Assembly (NCBI RefSeq): GCF_027595985.1
Contig: NC_073306.1
Span: forward strand, 154,975,472 to 155,039,471
Origin: Sorex araneus
Taxonomy: Eukaryota > Chordata > Mammalia > Eulipotyphla > Soricidae
Reading direction: 5' to 3'
DNA length: 64,000 bases
Of this stretch, positions 1 through 12,919 are shown one piece after another. The notes under the pieces are model-generated. The model did no database searches. It was not told the origin of the DNA and was given only the letters and a program-made list of their open reading frames with translations. Numbering within the stretch: position 1 is the first letter of the stretch; every line of letters starts with the position of its first letter. The position numbers and the translations under genes were made by a program.

Positions 1-158
1 AGGAAAGAGAAAGAAGGAAAGAGAGAAAGAAGGAAGGAAGGAAGGAAGAAGGAAGGAAGGAAGGAAGGAAGGAAGGAAGGAAGGAAGGAAGGAAGGAAGG
101 AAGGAAGGAAGAAGAGAGGGAGGGAGGGAGGAAGTGAGAAGGAAAGGAAAGAAAGAAA

Positions 159-190
<32 letters not shown>

Positions 191-570
191 AGAAGAAAGA
201 AAGAAAGAAGAAAGAAGAAGGAAGGAAAGAGGGAAGGAGAGGAGAGAAAGAAGGAAGGAAGGAAGGAAAGAGAGAGGGAGGGGAGGGAGGGAGGAAGTGA
301 GAAGGAAAGAAAAGAAAGAAAGAAAGAAAGAAAGAAAAGAAAGAAAAGAAAGAAAGAAAGAAGAAAGAAAGAGAAAGAAAGAAAGAAAGAAGAAGAAAGA
401 AAAGAAAGAAAGAAAGAAAGAAAGGAGGAAGGAAAGAGGAATAAGAGGGAAAGAGAGAAGGAAGGAAGAAGGAAGGAAGGAAGGAAGAAGGAAGGAAGGA
501 AGGAAGGAAGAGAAGGAAGGAAGGAAGGAAGGGAGGGAGGGAGGGAAGGAGAGGGAGGAAGAAGGAGAAA

Positions 571-635
<65 letters not shown>

Positions 636-784
636 AGAAAGAAGAAAGAAAGAAGAAGGAAAGAAAGAAAGAAGAAGAAAGAAAGAAAAGAAAGAGAGAG
701 AAGGAGGAGGGAAGGGGGAGGGAAGGAGGGAGGGAGGAAGAAAAGGAAGAGAGGAAAAGAGGGAGGAAAGAGAAGGAAAAAGAG
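1..784. repeat. Purine-only (GGAA/GAAA) microsatellite block
   Basis: The plus strand is all A and G except for three T residues (135, 298 and 442). It is built of interspersed GGAA, GAAA and GGGA runs. A marker containing GAAGTGAGAAGG recurs at about 131 and 294, so part of the block was duplicated with a 163-bp offset. The left edge is cut by the window. Long Lys/Arg/Glu reading frames cross it but are low-complexity artefacts. Confidence 0.97.
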
Positions 785-785
785 T

Positions 786-2736
786 AAGTACAAACATATT
801 CTGTCACAGTAAGCCAAAAGTTCTCATGCAGTTATGGTCAGTTGAGGTTCAACTTACCTAAATTCACTGAGGGTCCAGGGTATTAGGAGGCCAAAGAGTG
901 CAGGTGCAGATAGACCTGGGTACTCCAAGCCTCTACCTTGACCCCTGCTATCATCCAAACTTCGGACCAACCCTCCCATTTCCAAAACATAGCATGCCCA
1001 AGGTCAAGGTGAATCAAGATGATTCCAGACACCACAGGGCAAGGTGTGTAAATTCATAATAAGTCTTTAGGGAGAAAAGAAAAAAGACTTGAGATAAGTA
1101 ATTCCATTTGTCCTATAACCCATTTCATTTCAATAAAGTATTCGACGGTTCTAACACTTGGATTCATGTCTGGTGTTTAAGAACACCTGAAGACTAAATT
1201 TGAGCAACCCTTTAAATCCTAGGGTTTTATAATCTGCATCTATATAGCTTGAGTCGACTTTATTTTTTAACATAGTTTTTTTTGTCTACTTTGATTTTTT
1301 TTCAATCATTTTAATATGGAGGCAGAGAGAGCTCTGGAAAGAATGCGAGTGGGAATTCAAACACCCAGGATCCAGTTCTGTGCCTGCCACTAATTAACTC
1401 TGAGATCACAAGCAAATTATCTCAAATTCTTTTGACCATGTTCTCGTTTTCTGTAAAATGAGGGTTTGGACTGGAGCACTGCATTTTCTTCCATCATTAG
1501 AACTGAGTATGTGTTTACTGACATGGACAAGGGCCAAGAGCCCTTCTCTCATCGTTTGCTCCTTTTAGAAATTCTGACTTTTTAGCCTGTAAGGAGTGCC
1601 TAGCCCCCAAAGGTAGGGGTCTTGTGTATGATCCAAGGTAAGGGTCATCTCTAAAGTCCCGGCAACATTTAAACATTACATCTGTGGACCCAGAACAAAA
1701 TGATCCCTCTCCATGTCCTGCTGATTTAGTGAAAAGTGGGATGGATCCTGGAATTTAAGATAAAAAACACACATATTCACAAACTTTAAATGGTGTCCGG
1801 AACAAAGGGGATTTGCAGAGCTGGGAGGAATACACAAAACATGCTTTTCATACTTCTCAGGTTCAAATGGACGTGTTGCAAATGGGATGGTATTTGTCTT
1901 TCTGAAATTAGCACAAATTGCATATGTTTGTTTGGGAAGTTAATTATATCACATACGCTGGTGACAGTGACATATCAGCAAACTGTTTTTATAAAGTGCA
2001 GCAATGCTCTTTCACCAAGCCACAGCTGAGGGGCTGAGTCAAGCTAAAGCCCCAAGTGACTATAAACCAAACAATTATTTTTTTAATCCTAATGTGTTTG
2101 CTTCCTAATGACCCATAACCTGAAACTCACACTAGGCGGGACGGCAAAACTTTCCTTTTTCAATGCTCCAGGCCCCAGCAGGGCAGAGCATACCCTGGAA
2201 GACTAGTTGCAGGCCACCGAAATGCAATTTGAAACATCAGCAGCCTTTGATCAGAGCAGCCTGCTTACTTTTAATTGTTTCCAGAATGCTGGTTTGAAAA
2301 TTTGTTAGATTACACAGCACATGCAATGGGAATTGAGGGCTGAGTTCGCTGCCTTAACTCTTGGCTCGAAAGGAGTTGTGCTTACTTCAGTTACATGTAG
2401 GAAGCTGAGCTTTTGGCCTCACCACGTAAAGGTGATTTGAGTTGCTGTCTCTTTTCACCCAGATCCAAAATAACAAGAAATTAACAGAGAGTCTGTTTGG
2501 AAAAAGTGAAACTCTAGGCGCTTTCTCTCCAGCTGTACTAACCTCAATCAAAGGTTGTGCCTTTCTTGTCCTCCTTCTTGGTAAGTTTTAATGAATCTGG
2601 GTAGCATCAACTTATCTCTTAACACATCTGGACAGTCAAAATACAACTAGCATCAAAGAAATCTTTTTTTCTGAAACTAGGTCGATAAAACTATTTTGAT
2701 AGTTATATGTAAGAACCAGTCACTCCTGAAACAAGG
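786..2736. other. Unique non-coding sequence
   Basis: No repeat family and no convincing coding frame are visible. The part at about 2000-2560 has balanced composition and no simple repeats, so it is a fair place to look for conserved non-coding sequence, but nothing in the bases proves function. Confidence 0.5.
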
Positions 2737-2739
2737 TTA

Positions 2740-3130
2740 AATGAAGACATGCTGGGGGAAAAAGCAGCTCAGATAGAGAAGGGAACACCAAGTAGAGGAT
2801 GTTGGGAGGACCCGTTCAGGTTGGAAGATGCTAACTAAAAGTAGACTATAGCCCGAACATGAATGCCACTCAATACCTCTATTGCAAACTACAACACTCA
2901 AAAGGTGAGAAAACAAAAGGGAATGCCCTGCCACAGAGTCAGAGTGGAGTGCTGGGGGATGGGGTAGGGGTGGTGAGAGGGATGCTGGCATCATTGGTGG
3001 AGGTGAATGGGCACTGGTGGAAGGATGGGTAAACAATCTCTGTATGAGTGAAAAGCAAACACAAAAGTTCATAAGTTTTTAACTACATCACAGTGATTCT
3101 CTAATAAAAAAAAATTTTTAAAGTAAAAAA
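2740..3130 (+). mobile_element. 5'-truncated L1, 3' UTR only
   Basis: This matches, on the opposite strand, the 3' UTR of the L1 at 12.92-14.87 kb: a GCTGGGGGAAA start, a CACCAAGTAGAGGATG-like segment, a segment AAAGTAGACTATAG, then GCCACTCAATACC, a G-rich tract near 2950-2975 and a CATTGGTGGAGG-like segment. It ends in an A-rich tail. It contains no ORF2 sequence, so it is a very short 5'-truncated insertion. The small minus-strand frame at 2737-3072 is not a gene. Confidence 0.8.
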
Positions 3131-4294
3131 TGGTGGCAGACAAAAACAAAAAAAATAAAGTTCTTTAAGTTCTTGGTTGTTAAAAAAAAAAAGAAGTCAG
3201 TATTCTCTGAATAACACGGTCCCCTTCTTAGTCTCCTGCCCTCTTTGGGGGTGAGCCCACCCTCACACTCTATGGATACTCCGATGTTTGCTTCATTTCC
3301 AGCCTCGTATGCGGCTCTTAATTTATTTTAACATTTTTAATATTAAAAAAAACACAATTTACAGTTATTGATAATTGATATATGTGCATGACCAAATCAA
3401 AACAACAAATTTTCTTTACCACCCCGTAACCCAGCCTCAGTGGGAATGGGTCCAGACTTCGAATTCACTAAGACCACTGTCAAGGTCTTAGGCATCATGT
3501 TGAACCACTTCCTGTCCCCCAGAGCCTGTCACTAAGCATTATTTTTTCCACCTACACAGCTTTTCTAAATGCACCCGACTCTTGTCCACAAAGCCCTAGG
3601 ACAGTTCAGTCCATCCTATTTATATCTCATTTATATACATTCCCCAGGGAAGGGGCAGAGGCCAGGAGGCAGGCAGTGTTCAGGCAGCATCAGCTCTTAC
3701 CTGTGATACTCAGCCAGTAGATGGAGGTTGAACCAGGGCCCAGGGGTGCTGTCTTGCATAAGCCCTGCAGTGCCTGGCACACCTGGTCTACCCCAGCTAC
3801 ATTGGGGACATTGAGGGACACACCTAACAGTGTTCAGAGACTTCCAGGACTGCACCTGACTATGGTGAGGGCTACATGGTGCCAGGAAGAAACTGGGCCA
3901 AATCCACATGCCTGATAGCTTTACTATCTTTGAGCCTCTTGTTCTATAGTTAATGTCAAAATGGTCATCATAGCCCTGTTTAGTTGCATCAATTCCAAGT
4001 TAAAGTTAGTTGATATACTCTATAACCTATACTTTAAAATCCTTAACATTTCCTCTAGACTAATAAAGGTCACCCCTACTCAGTCCTAGACTGGATTCTG
4101 AACTTTGATTTCTGCCTCTTCTACTAGAAAGCTGGAGTGATAGATTTCTTGGACACTATTTGATAAAGCTCTCATATCCTTGATCTTCAGCATCTGTCCT
4201 TTACATAGTTTTGATTGCTTTAAATTTTTACCTCAGCTTCAAAAATTCAGTTCCAACGTGATACATTTTTCTGGATCTTTAAACGCCTCTATTG
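3131..4294. other. Mostly unique sequence, possible old repeat remnants
   Basis: An A-rich stretch at 3131-3192 follows the L1 tail. The GC-richer part at about 3690-3915 has words recalling the antisense end of shrew SINEs (CATGGTGCCAGGAAG), but it is too decayed to assign. No supported gene. Confidence 0.4.
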
Positions 4295-4478
4295 GGGCTG
4301 GAGTGATAACACAGTGGGCAGGGTGCTAACCTTGGACACAGTCAATATGGGTTCGATTCATGGCAACCCAGATGATCCCTGAGCACCATCAGGAGTCATC
4401 CTTGAGGGCAGTGCCAGGAATAACTCCTGAGTAACTCATGGTATGACCCTAAAAAGAGTAAGAAAAAAAAACAATAAT
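4295..4478 (+). mobile_element. SOR-type SINE (A-tailed)
   Basis: A tRNA-like head begins with GGGGCTGGAGTGATAACACAG and includes a B-box-like GGGTTCGATTC. The SOR body follows (GATCCCTGAGCACC, CAGGAGTCAT, AGTGCCAGGAATAACTCC) and an A-rich end. Moderately diverged. Confidence 0.88.
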
Positions 4479-5912
4479 AACTCCACTGTCAAAATAGATT
4501 ATCTTTTGTACTCTCACAGAATCTAGTAGAAGCAAGCATCTGCACAACCCCTGATTATACGTGACTTTCTCTGTCATAACACCCAGGGACTTGGGTTGGT
4601 CCCAGTTCTTATTTGGGTTGCTTAAGTTGCTTGGTCCCAGGCAAGGTCTGCTGTTGTTCGATCTAGACACTGTGTTAGTCTGTAGTGTATCTTATCAGAT
4701 GGACTTTGAACTGTTTCAACTGAGGAAACAATCTAATACAACTTTGTAGTCCTAGAAGTGTCTGTCCATAAAATTGTAAGTACTATTGTAGATTTGACAG
4801 AGCTATAATGTTTTGCTATTTTTCGTCTAGTGAGCAAAATTCTGAAGGATGTAGAGTTAATTCAAAAATTTATACATGGAAATTTAATAATAACATCCAG
4901 AAATCCAGGAATCTGCTCAGCACTGGCAGATGTTTTATTCCTGATGACTAAACTGCTTATTTCTCATTTAAAACTGAGTTAACTATTGACTGAGATACAC
5001 TATGATGTGTTAGATTTTGTTGCATTTCTACATACAAACTGATTCAGGGAGAAAAATAATTAAAATCAGATAAATCTTTAATTACCAGTCCTTCCACTCA
5101 ATTAAATTTTGAAATACTTATTTATTTGAATTAGATATCTTCAAACACGATTGACTTTCTAGATATAGCTAGTACAACCCAAACACTAAAAATAAAATAA
5201 ATGTTATTTTCACAAGACCTAAATTGGATAATTTAGAAAATGAGACTATTGCAATTTTTAAGTTAATATATTAATAAATCTCAATCACACACCTATTGTC
5301 TAACATGCTTCTCAGCTAGGGGAGATTTTGTCTTAAGAGATAATTGGAAAGTTCTGGGAACACTTTAAATTTGAATGTCTGGGAGAAAAGATAGGGTCCA
5401 GAAATTCTGCTTAACACCCTACAAGGATAGAATAGTACCAAGTGACATTTTTTCTAGAACTGAATGCCAATAGAGTTAAGGTTGAATAATCCTCACTTAA
5501 ACTAGAAAATAGAGATGCTAGTGCATGTCTATTTTAATTAACTCTGTTACAGGAAATAACTTGATGACAGAAAATTCCAGATCTATTCAAAATATTGCCC
5601 TATGTTTACCAAATTTTGCCTCTGTGTGTTTGTTTGAAGTACTCATTGCACTGCTACAATTATCCCATGGACAGACTTGGAGAGCTTTTTCCTTTGTCAA
5701 GTGAGTGGGTCATTGCCTGGCAATTCCCATAATTTGTGCTTTCTTAATCCACAGGGATCACTCCCCTTTACTGGGTAACAGTATATAGTGAATGAAGGAA
5801 GCACAGATTATTCAGTCTGGTAGCACAGAGTCTAGACATCTATAAACATATGTGTATATATTACTTTTTAATGAAAATAATGCTTGCATGTGTTAAAATA
5901 TATTTTAATGAC
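4479..5912. other. Unique AT-rich sequence
   Basis: No recognisable repeat, gene or structured element. The short frames here look like chance frames. Confidence 0.5.
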
Positions 5913-5927
5913 AAAAAATGCAGATGA

Positions 5928-6101
5928 GGGGCTGGAGCGATAGCATAGCGGGTAGGGCGTTTGCCTTGCACGAAGCCGACCCGGGTTCTAATCCCAGCAT
6001 CCCATATGGTCCCCTGAGCACCGCCAGGGGTAATTCCTGAGTGAAGAGCCAGGAGTAACCCCTGTGCATCGCCGGGTGTGACCCAAAAACCAAAAAAAAA
6101 A
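5928..6101 (+). mobile_element. SOR-type SINE, intact, with 15-bp target duplication
   Basis: A near-consensus copy: head GGGGCTGGAGCGATAGCATAG, B-box region GACCCGGGTTCTAATCCC, body CATATGGTCCCCTGAGCACC, and a final GGTGTGACCCAAAAACC followed by poly(A). It is flanked by exact direct repeats AAAAAATGCAGATGA at 5913-5927 and 6102-6116. The poly(A) tail and target duplication are typical of L1-mediated insertion. Confidence 0.96.
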
Positions 6102-6334
6102 AAAAAATGCAGATGATGTTTATATTCAATGCTTCCATGTCAACAGACAAACTTCCCATTTTAAAAATTGAATATTTTCTTATTCTAATAATATGGCTAC
6201 TTAGGCTTATAGCAGATATTGTTACTGAAATAGGAAATAGCATTAAAAGTTCTATAGTCCAACTATTGACAAAAAATGAAGGCCTTTTACTATATTTTTA
6301 GTCCGTAATTTAAAAACTTAAAAAAATGATTAAA

Positions 6335-6620
6335 CTTACAAAAACAGTTTTGAATTGTGCTTTCTTTACTCAACATTTTATCATAAAAAGTCTTCTATAC
6401 ATGTCATTTCACTACTGAACAAATTCCATCATGTGAATGGACTATAATTTATTTAATAAATCTCTAAAAGTTGGATGTTTGGGATTTTTCATCTATGTTT
6501 TGCTATAATAAATAACACCATGATGAACATTCTTGCACATAAATTCTTAGCCCCTTCTCTGATTATTTACTTGGGATAGATTCCATGAACTGAAATGTTG
6601 GGGTCAAAATGAAGCCATTT
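6335..6620 (-). mobile_element. Ancient L1 fragment (ORF2 3' part)
   Basis: The plus strand reads like the antisense of an old mammalian L1 ORF2 end: GACTATAATTTATTTAATAA, then TTTGCTATAATAAATAACACC, GATGAACATTCTTGCAC and TTGGGATAGATTCC. It is heavily mutated with no open frame. The subfamily is not assigned. Confidence 0.65.
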
Positions 6621-7956
6621 AAGGTTTAGGATTTCAGTGATACAATTCATAAAACAGAAATAATAAACTATGGCCTCTCCCAAGTCCATAGTATAAAAGG
6701 GTCACGGAACAGTGACTTATTAACATAAACCATAGACCAGGCATCTGACTGTGAAGTTATCTCTACATGTGCAAACTTAGGTGGGGAAGAGAATACACAA
6801 AGCATTATTACCAAAATAGACATATTCATGTTTATTTTTCTCTGATTCAAAATCTAGGAGTAATATAAGATCTTTTTTAGGTGGACCATGGCAAGCAAAT
6901 TGTTGTGAAGACAACTGTGAGTATAAGTCCCTCTTTCTGTAACGAAATCACAAAATAAAAGTGCATTATCCAATTTCCCTTATTGTAACATGCACTGCTT
7001 AGTACTACTTGGAACAATTTAGTGAAGTCATCTCAGATATTGTGCTATTTTACTTTTGTTTTAATATGTTTTGCTTCTTGTTCTAATGACAGTAATGAAA
7101 TCGCTCTCAACTCCATTTTCCATATCAGGATCCCGGAATCTGAGGGTATTTAGTAAATTGGCCAAGGAAACTGAGATGTGATGTTCATAGCACCACATAC
7201 AGTAGTTTAGAAAGATAATAGAGACCTATATCATTCGCACTTTCTCTTCTCTGTAAAGGCAAAGGCTATCCATCTCTGCAGTTCACTAAGTTACACGAAG
7301 CCCTCCCCTAAGATTTGGCAGGCAGAAGTCTCTGACCTTGTTTGCAGTGTAGTTGATAGCCAATGGAAATATGTTCAAATTCGTGCTTTAGAGATCTATC
7401 TGCTGGACAAGGATATAGGAACGGCATTCCAGTCAGTTAAAGCATTAGTAACATTCTCAGTACCTGAACTCCACTGTCCTGATGCTGAGAAACCACCTTA
7501 TTTCAAGAGTGCCATCATCAAATGCAAACTGTGTACAGGCTGTCAAATTCAAAGAGCTACATAGAGGCTTAGCGGGGATTTGTTTGGTTTTTAAATTGGT
7601 AGCACTCAGCATGGTTTCTCTTCTGAAATTGACCTTCACAGATTTTTCTCCTGGCCAAATATATATGAGAAGTATGTTGGCTATTGGATCTTCCATTATT
7701 CGTCCTGTCAGTATAGGGCACTGTGACTTCCTCAATGGTTTCCCTCCATCTACTCATTTATTTCTCAATTGGGGTGAAGAGGACATTGTCCATTTCTAGC
7801 TGAGTTCTTCAGGAATTCCCAAGGATACGTTGACATAGGACATTTTGTGAGTGTAAAATCTCTAATAATTTTCTGACTTATTATATCCACTACAGCCTTC
7901 AGTTTCACACATCTGGTTTAATTAATCCTAGGTTTCTTCCTAAACTTTACTTTTCT
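6621..7956. other. Unique sequence
   Basis: No repeat family recognised. Two overlapping frames on opposite strands at about 7457-7799 have no domain or signal and are treated as chance. Confidence 0.45.
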
Positions 7957-8118
7957 TGGGGGGTCATACCCGGCAATGCACAGAGGTCACTTCTTGCTCT
8001 GCACTCAGAATCTACTCTTGGCAGTACTCAGGGGACCATATGGGATGCTGGGAATCGAACCTGGGTTGACTGGGTTCAAGGCAAACACCCTACCTGCTGT
8101 GCTATTGCTCCAGCTCCT
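7957..8118 (-). mobile_element. SOR-type SINE
   Basis: Antisense SOR: GGGGGGTCATACCCGGCAATG (tail side), CTCTGCACTCAG, CAGGGGACCATATGGGATGC, GGGAATCGAACC (B box) and CTATTGCTCCAGC (head). It lies just upstream of the large L1 insertion. Confidence 0.93.
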
Positions 8119-8420
8119 TCTTCTTAAACTTTAAATTCTTTCACAAAGGCATCTCATTTATCTCTTACTTTTACTAGTTTCAAAGAACACCTGTGATACT
8201 TATTAAAAATATTTTTCAGGAATCACCTCTTTCCCCCGAATAATTGCTTTCTGATCACAGTTTGACCTTTTATAGATATAAGTGTTTTTTTTTTTTAATT
8301 GAATCACCATGTGGAAAGTTACAAAGCTTTCAGGCTTAAGTCTCAGTTACACAATGCTCAAACATCCATCCCTTCACCAGTGCACCTAGTCTACCACCAA
8401 GAACCACAGTAAACCTCCTT

Positions 8421-8467
8421 CCCACCCCCCACCCCCCACCCCCCACCCACCACGCCCCAGCCCCCCA
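8421..8467 (-). repeat. G-rich tract in the L1-A 3' UTR
   Basis: The plus strand has repeated CCCCCCA units, so the L1 sense strand carries several runs of three to six G. Such a tract can form a G-quadruplex, a feature known from L1 3' UTRs of many mammals. The fold itself is inferred. Confidence 0.7.
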
Positions 8468-8522
8468 CCCTGCCTGTATAGCTGATAAATTTCACTTTAC
8501 TTTCTCTTTACTTTGATTACAT

Positions 8523-11500
8523 TCAATATTTCAACAAAAATCTCACTATTATTGTTTGGAGTTTTCCCCCCCCCAAAGTCGGACCTGCTGGAAAGGAAGC
8601 ATTTGATAATTTGTTTTCCATTGCTGAGAATGAAGAGATATGAGGTCGTGTGGCCACAATAGGTTTTGGATTTCTGTATTTCAGTATTTTAGTAACTAAG
8701 TCCAGAGAAATTTCTGCCAGAAGTTGCGTCATTGCTAGCTCATACCTCTCTGCTACTCTATATTCCACATATGAGTGTAATTTTTCTATGTCTGTCTCTT
8801 TATTTCTGCTCATATTACTCAACATGATACTTTCCATGTTGATCCACTTATATGCAAATTTCATGACTTCATCTTTTCTAACAGCTGCATATTATTCCAT
8901 TGTGTAGATGTACCAAAGTTTCTTTAACCAGTCATCTGTTTTTGGGCACTCCGGTTTTTTCCAGATTCTGGCTATTGTAAACAGTGCTGCAATGAACATA
9001 GAAATGCAAATGTCATTTCTACTATACCTTTTTGTCTCTCCAGGTTATATTCCCAGGAGAGGTACTGCTGGGTCAAAAGGGAGCTCAGTTTCTAATTTTT
9101 TGAGAATCATTCATATGTTTTCTAAAAGGGCTTAACAAATCGGCATTCCCACCAGCAGTGAAGAAGAGTCCCTTTCTCCCCACATCCATGCCAACACCAG
9201 TTGCTTTTGTTTTTTTGGATGTGGGCCAGTATCTGTGGTGTGAGATGATATCGCATTGTTGTTTTTATCTGCATCTCCCTGATGATTAGTGATGTCGAGC
9301 ATTTTCTCATGTGCCTCTCAGCCATTCAAATTTCTTCTTTAGGGAAGTTTCTGTTCATTTCATCACCCCATTTTTTGATCGGGTCAGCAGTTTTCTTCTT
9401 GTGGAGTTCAACTAGTGCCTTGTATATCCTTGATATCAACCCCTTATCAGATGGGTATTGGGTAAATATCCTTTCCCATTGTGCAGGCTGTCTTTGTACT
9501 TTGGTCACTGTATCTTTTGAGGTGCAGAAGTTTCTTAGTTTAAGGTAGTCCCATTCATTTATCTCTGTTTTCACTTGCTTGGCCAGTGGAGTGTAAGCTT
9601 TGAAGATATTGTTGGATACAATGTTGTGGAGGGTTTTGCTGACCTTGTCTTCAATGTACCTTAAGGATTCTGCTCGGATGTTGAGGTCTTTAATCCATTT
9701 TGATCTGACTTTTGTACATGGTGATAGGTGGAGATCTGAGTCCATTTTTTGCATATAGCTGTCCAGTTTTGCCAGCACAATTTGGCAAACATGCTTTCCT
9801 TGCTCCACTTCACATTTCTTGCTCCCTTATCAAAGATTAAATGATCATATATTTGGGGTGGTGTGTCAGGATATTCAACTCTGTTCCATTGGTCTGCAGC
9901 TCTGCTTTTGTTCCAGTACTATGCTGTTTTAATTACTACTTGTACTGAGATATTTGATCATTTGAGGTACAATTGTGAACGGGATTGCTTTGTAGGAGAA
10001 TTTGAAGTTGGGGAGGTTGATTCCTCCCATTTTCTTTTTCCCAAGAATTGCTTTAGCTATTCATGGGGGCTTATTGTTCCATATGAATTTCAGGAGCACT
10101 TGCTCCATTTCTTGGAAGAATGTCAAGGGTATCCTTATAGGGATTGCATTGAATTTGTACAATGCTTTGGGGAGTATTGTCATTTTGATAATATTAATTC
10201 TTCTAATCCATAAGCAGGGGATATCTTTCCATTTCCTCTTGTACTCTTATTTTCTGAAGTAGTGTTTTGTAGTTTTAATTATACAAGTCCTTTACCTCCT
10301 TAGTTAAGTTGATTCTGAGATATTTGATCATTTGAGGTACAATTGTGAATGGGATTGCTTTTATCATGCCACTTTCTTCTCTCTCATTATTTGCGTATAG
10401 GAAAGCCATGGACTTTTGGGTGTTGATTTTATAGCCTGCAACTTTACTATACAAGTCTATTGTTTCTAAGAGTTTCTTGGTAGAGGTTTTAGGGTTCTCT
10501 AAGTATGGTATCATATCATCTGCAAATAGTGAGAGTTTGATTTCTTCCTTTCCTAAGTGAATGCCCTTAATACCTTTTTCTTGGCTAACTGCTATTGCAA
10601 GTACTTCCAGTACTATATTGAACAGGAGAGGGGAGAGTGAGCATCCTTGTCTCATCCCTGATCTCTGAGGGAAGGCTCTTAGTTTTTCCCCATTGAGGAT
10701 GTACTTGCTGTAGGCTTGTAATAGATGGCTTTGACTATATTGACGGAAGTCCCTTCTATACCCATTTTGGCAAGAGTTTTCATTATAAATGGGTGCTGGA
10801 TCTTGTCGAATGCTTTCTCTGCATCTATTGATATGATCATATGGTTCTTATCTTTTCTTTTGTTGATATAATGGATTATGTTGATTGATTTCCAGATGTT
10901 AAACCATACTTGCATCCACGGGATGAATCCCACTTGGTCGTGGTGTATGATCTTTTTGATGTGATGTTGAATTCTGTTTGCTAATATTTTGTTGAGAATC
11001 TTTGCATCCGTGTTCATCAGGGATATTGGACTGTAGGGTTTTTTTGTGTGTGGTGTCTTTGTTTGCTTTTGGTAGTAGGGAGCTATGAGCCTCGTACAAA
11101 ATGTTTGGGAGGGTTTCTGTTTTTTCAATTTCCTGAAAAAGCTTGAGAAGAACTGGCAACAGGTCCTCTTTAAATGCTTGGAAGAATTCGCTAGTGAATC
11201 CATCTGGACCTAGGCTTTTGTTTTGGGGAAGACTTTTGATTACAGTTTCAATTTCCTTGATATTAATAGGACTGTTCAGGTATTTGTGGTCTTCTTTATT
11301 CAGCCTTGAGAGATTATAGGAGTCCAGGAATTTATCCATTTCTTCTAGGTTTCTTGTTTCATGGCATACAGCTTTTTAAAGTAGTCTCTGATAATCTTTT
11401 GAATTTCTTTGGTTTCTGTTGTGATGTCCCCTTTTCATTCCTGATTCTGTTTATAAGGAGTCTCTCTCACTCTTTCTTTGTTAGTCTTGCTAATGGTTTA

Positions 11501-12535
11501 TCAATCTTGTTAACTTTCTTGAATAACCAGCTCTTGGTTTCATTGATATTTCGGATTGTCTTTTGGTTTTCCATGTCGTTGATTTCTGCCCTAAGTTTTA
11601 TTATCTCTTTTCTTCTGCCTGATTTGAGCTACTTTTGTTGGTCCTTTTCTAAAATCTTAAGCTGTGAAGTCAAGTTATTTATGTGGGCCCTTTCTTCCTT
11701 CCTGAGGAATCCTTGCAGAGCTATAAATTTTCCCCTTAACACGGCTTTAGCTGCGTCCCACAGTCATTGTTGAACATCGAGTTGCTTAATTTCCAGGTGT
11801 TTGATTTGGTTTTCTGCGTCTGTGTGTGATTAAGTTCTATCTTCAGCGCATCATGGTCTGAAAGGATAGCTGAATACAATGCCTATCTTCCTGATTCTGT
11901 TGAGCTATGTTGTGTGGCTTAGCACATGGTCTATTCTGGAAAATGTTCCATGTGCACTGGAAAAGAATGTGTATTCCTTTTTGGGGGGGATATAAAGCCC
12001 TGTATAGATCTATTAGCCCTATCTCTTCTATTTCTTCCTTCAAAGCCAGTATTTCCTTGGTGGGTTTTAATCTTCTTGATTTATCCAGGGGTGATAGGGC
12101 AGTGTTGAAGTCTCCAATTACTACTGTGTTGCTCAAGATGTCCTTTTTAAGGTCTGTTAGCAGTTGTAGGAATTTGGCTGGTCCCTCACTGGGTGCGTAC
12201 ATGTTTAGGAGTGTGATTTCTTCCTGCTGTACATATACCTTGATTAATAAAAAGTGTCCTTCCCAATCCTTTCTAATCTTTTTCAACCTGAAATCTATGC
12301 TGTCCGCTACCAGTAAGGCCAGCCCAGCTTTTCTGAGAGAGTTGTTTGCTTGCAGGATTGTTTTCCATCCTTTGACTTTGAGTCTGTGTTTGTTCTGGTT
12401 ATTCAGATGCGTTTCTTGCAGGCAGCAAAATGTTGGGTTCAGTCTCTGAATCCATTTTGCCAGTCTGTGTCTCTTAATTGGTGAATTTAAACCATTGACA
12501 TTAAGAGAGATTATTGTTTTGGGATTTTGCACCAT
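8523..12535 (-). pseudogene. L1-A ORF2 (endonuclease / reverse transcriptase) remnant
   Basis: L1 ORF2p nicks target DNA and reverse-transcribes L1 RNA in the nucleus. At 12535-11843 the N-terminal AP-type endonuclease is clear: TIISLNVNGLNSPIKRHRLA, CCLQETH, and VIGDFNTALSP with its catalytic Asp and Asn. The reverse transcriptase follows at about 11339-10275: [48 protein letters not shown] and the catalytic FADD ([13 protein letters not shown]). The C-terminal part is at 9808-8860, with the Cys/His-type segment [18 protein letters not shown] near 9180. Frame breaks lie between these blocks, and an extra 47-bp templated copy sits at 9945-9991. It is not functional. Confidence 0.9.
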
Positions 12536-12919
12536 CTTTCTGTAAGGGTTTGTTGTGCTTGTAGGGGTTCTTCTTGTCTTACAACAGCCCCTTTAGTCCT
12601 TCTTTTAGGTTTGGTTTTGAGTCTATGAAGTTCCTGACCTGTTGTTTATCCACAAAATAGTGAATCAGTTTGAATAAGAGTTTAGCTGGATAAAGTATTC
12701 TTGGTGAAGCGTTCATTTTATTGAGTTTTTTCATTATATCCCACCACTGCCTTTGGGCTTGGAGGTTTCCTCTGATAGGTCTGCTGTGAATCTAAGGGGT
12801 GCTCCTTTGTATGCGATTTCCTTCCTTGACCTTGCTGCTTGCAGTATTGTATCTCTATCCATGACGTCCATCATTCTAACTATGATATGTCTTGGAGTTT
12901 TTCTGTTAGGGTCTCTTTT

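Noticed and set aside
134..812. Two long overlapping frames rich in Lys, Arg and Glu
   Set aside because: They are translations of the purine microsatellite; any frame without T stays open. No gene signals.
9282..12449. Plus-strand frames over L1-A (for example 9863-10213, 11306-11773, 11907-12449)
   Set aside because: Antisense shadows of L1 ORF2.
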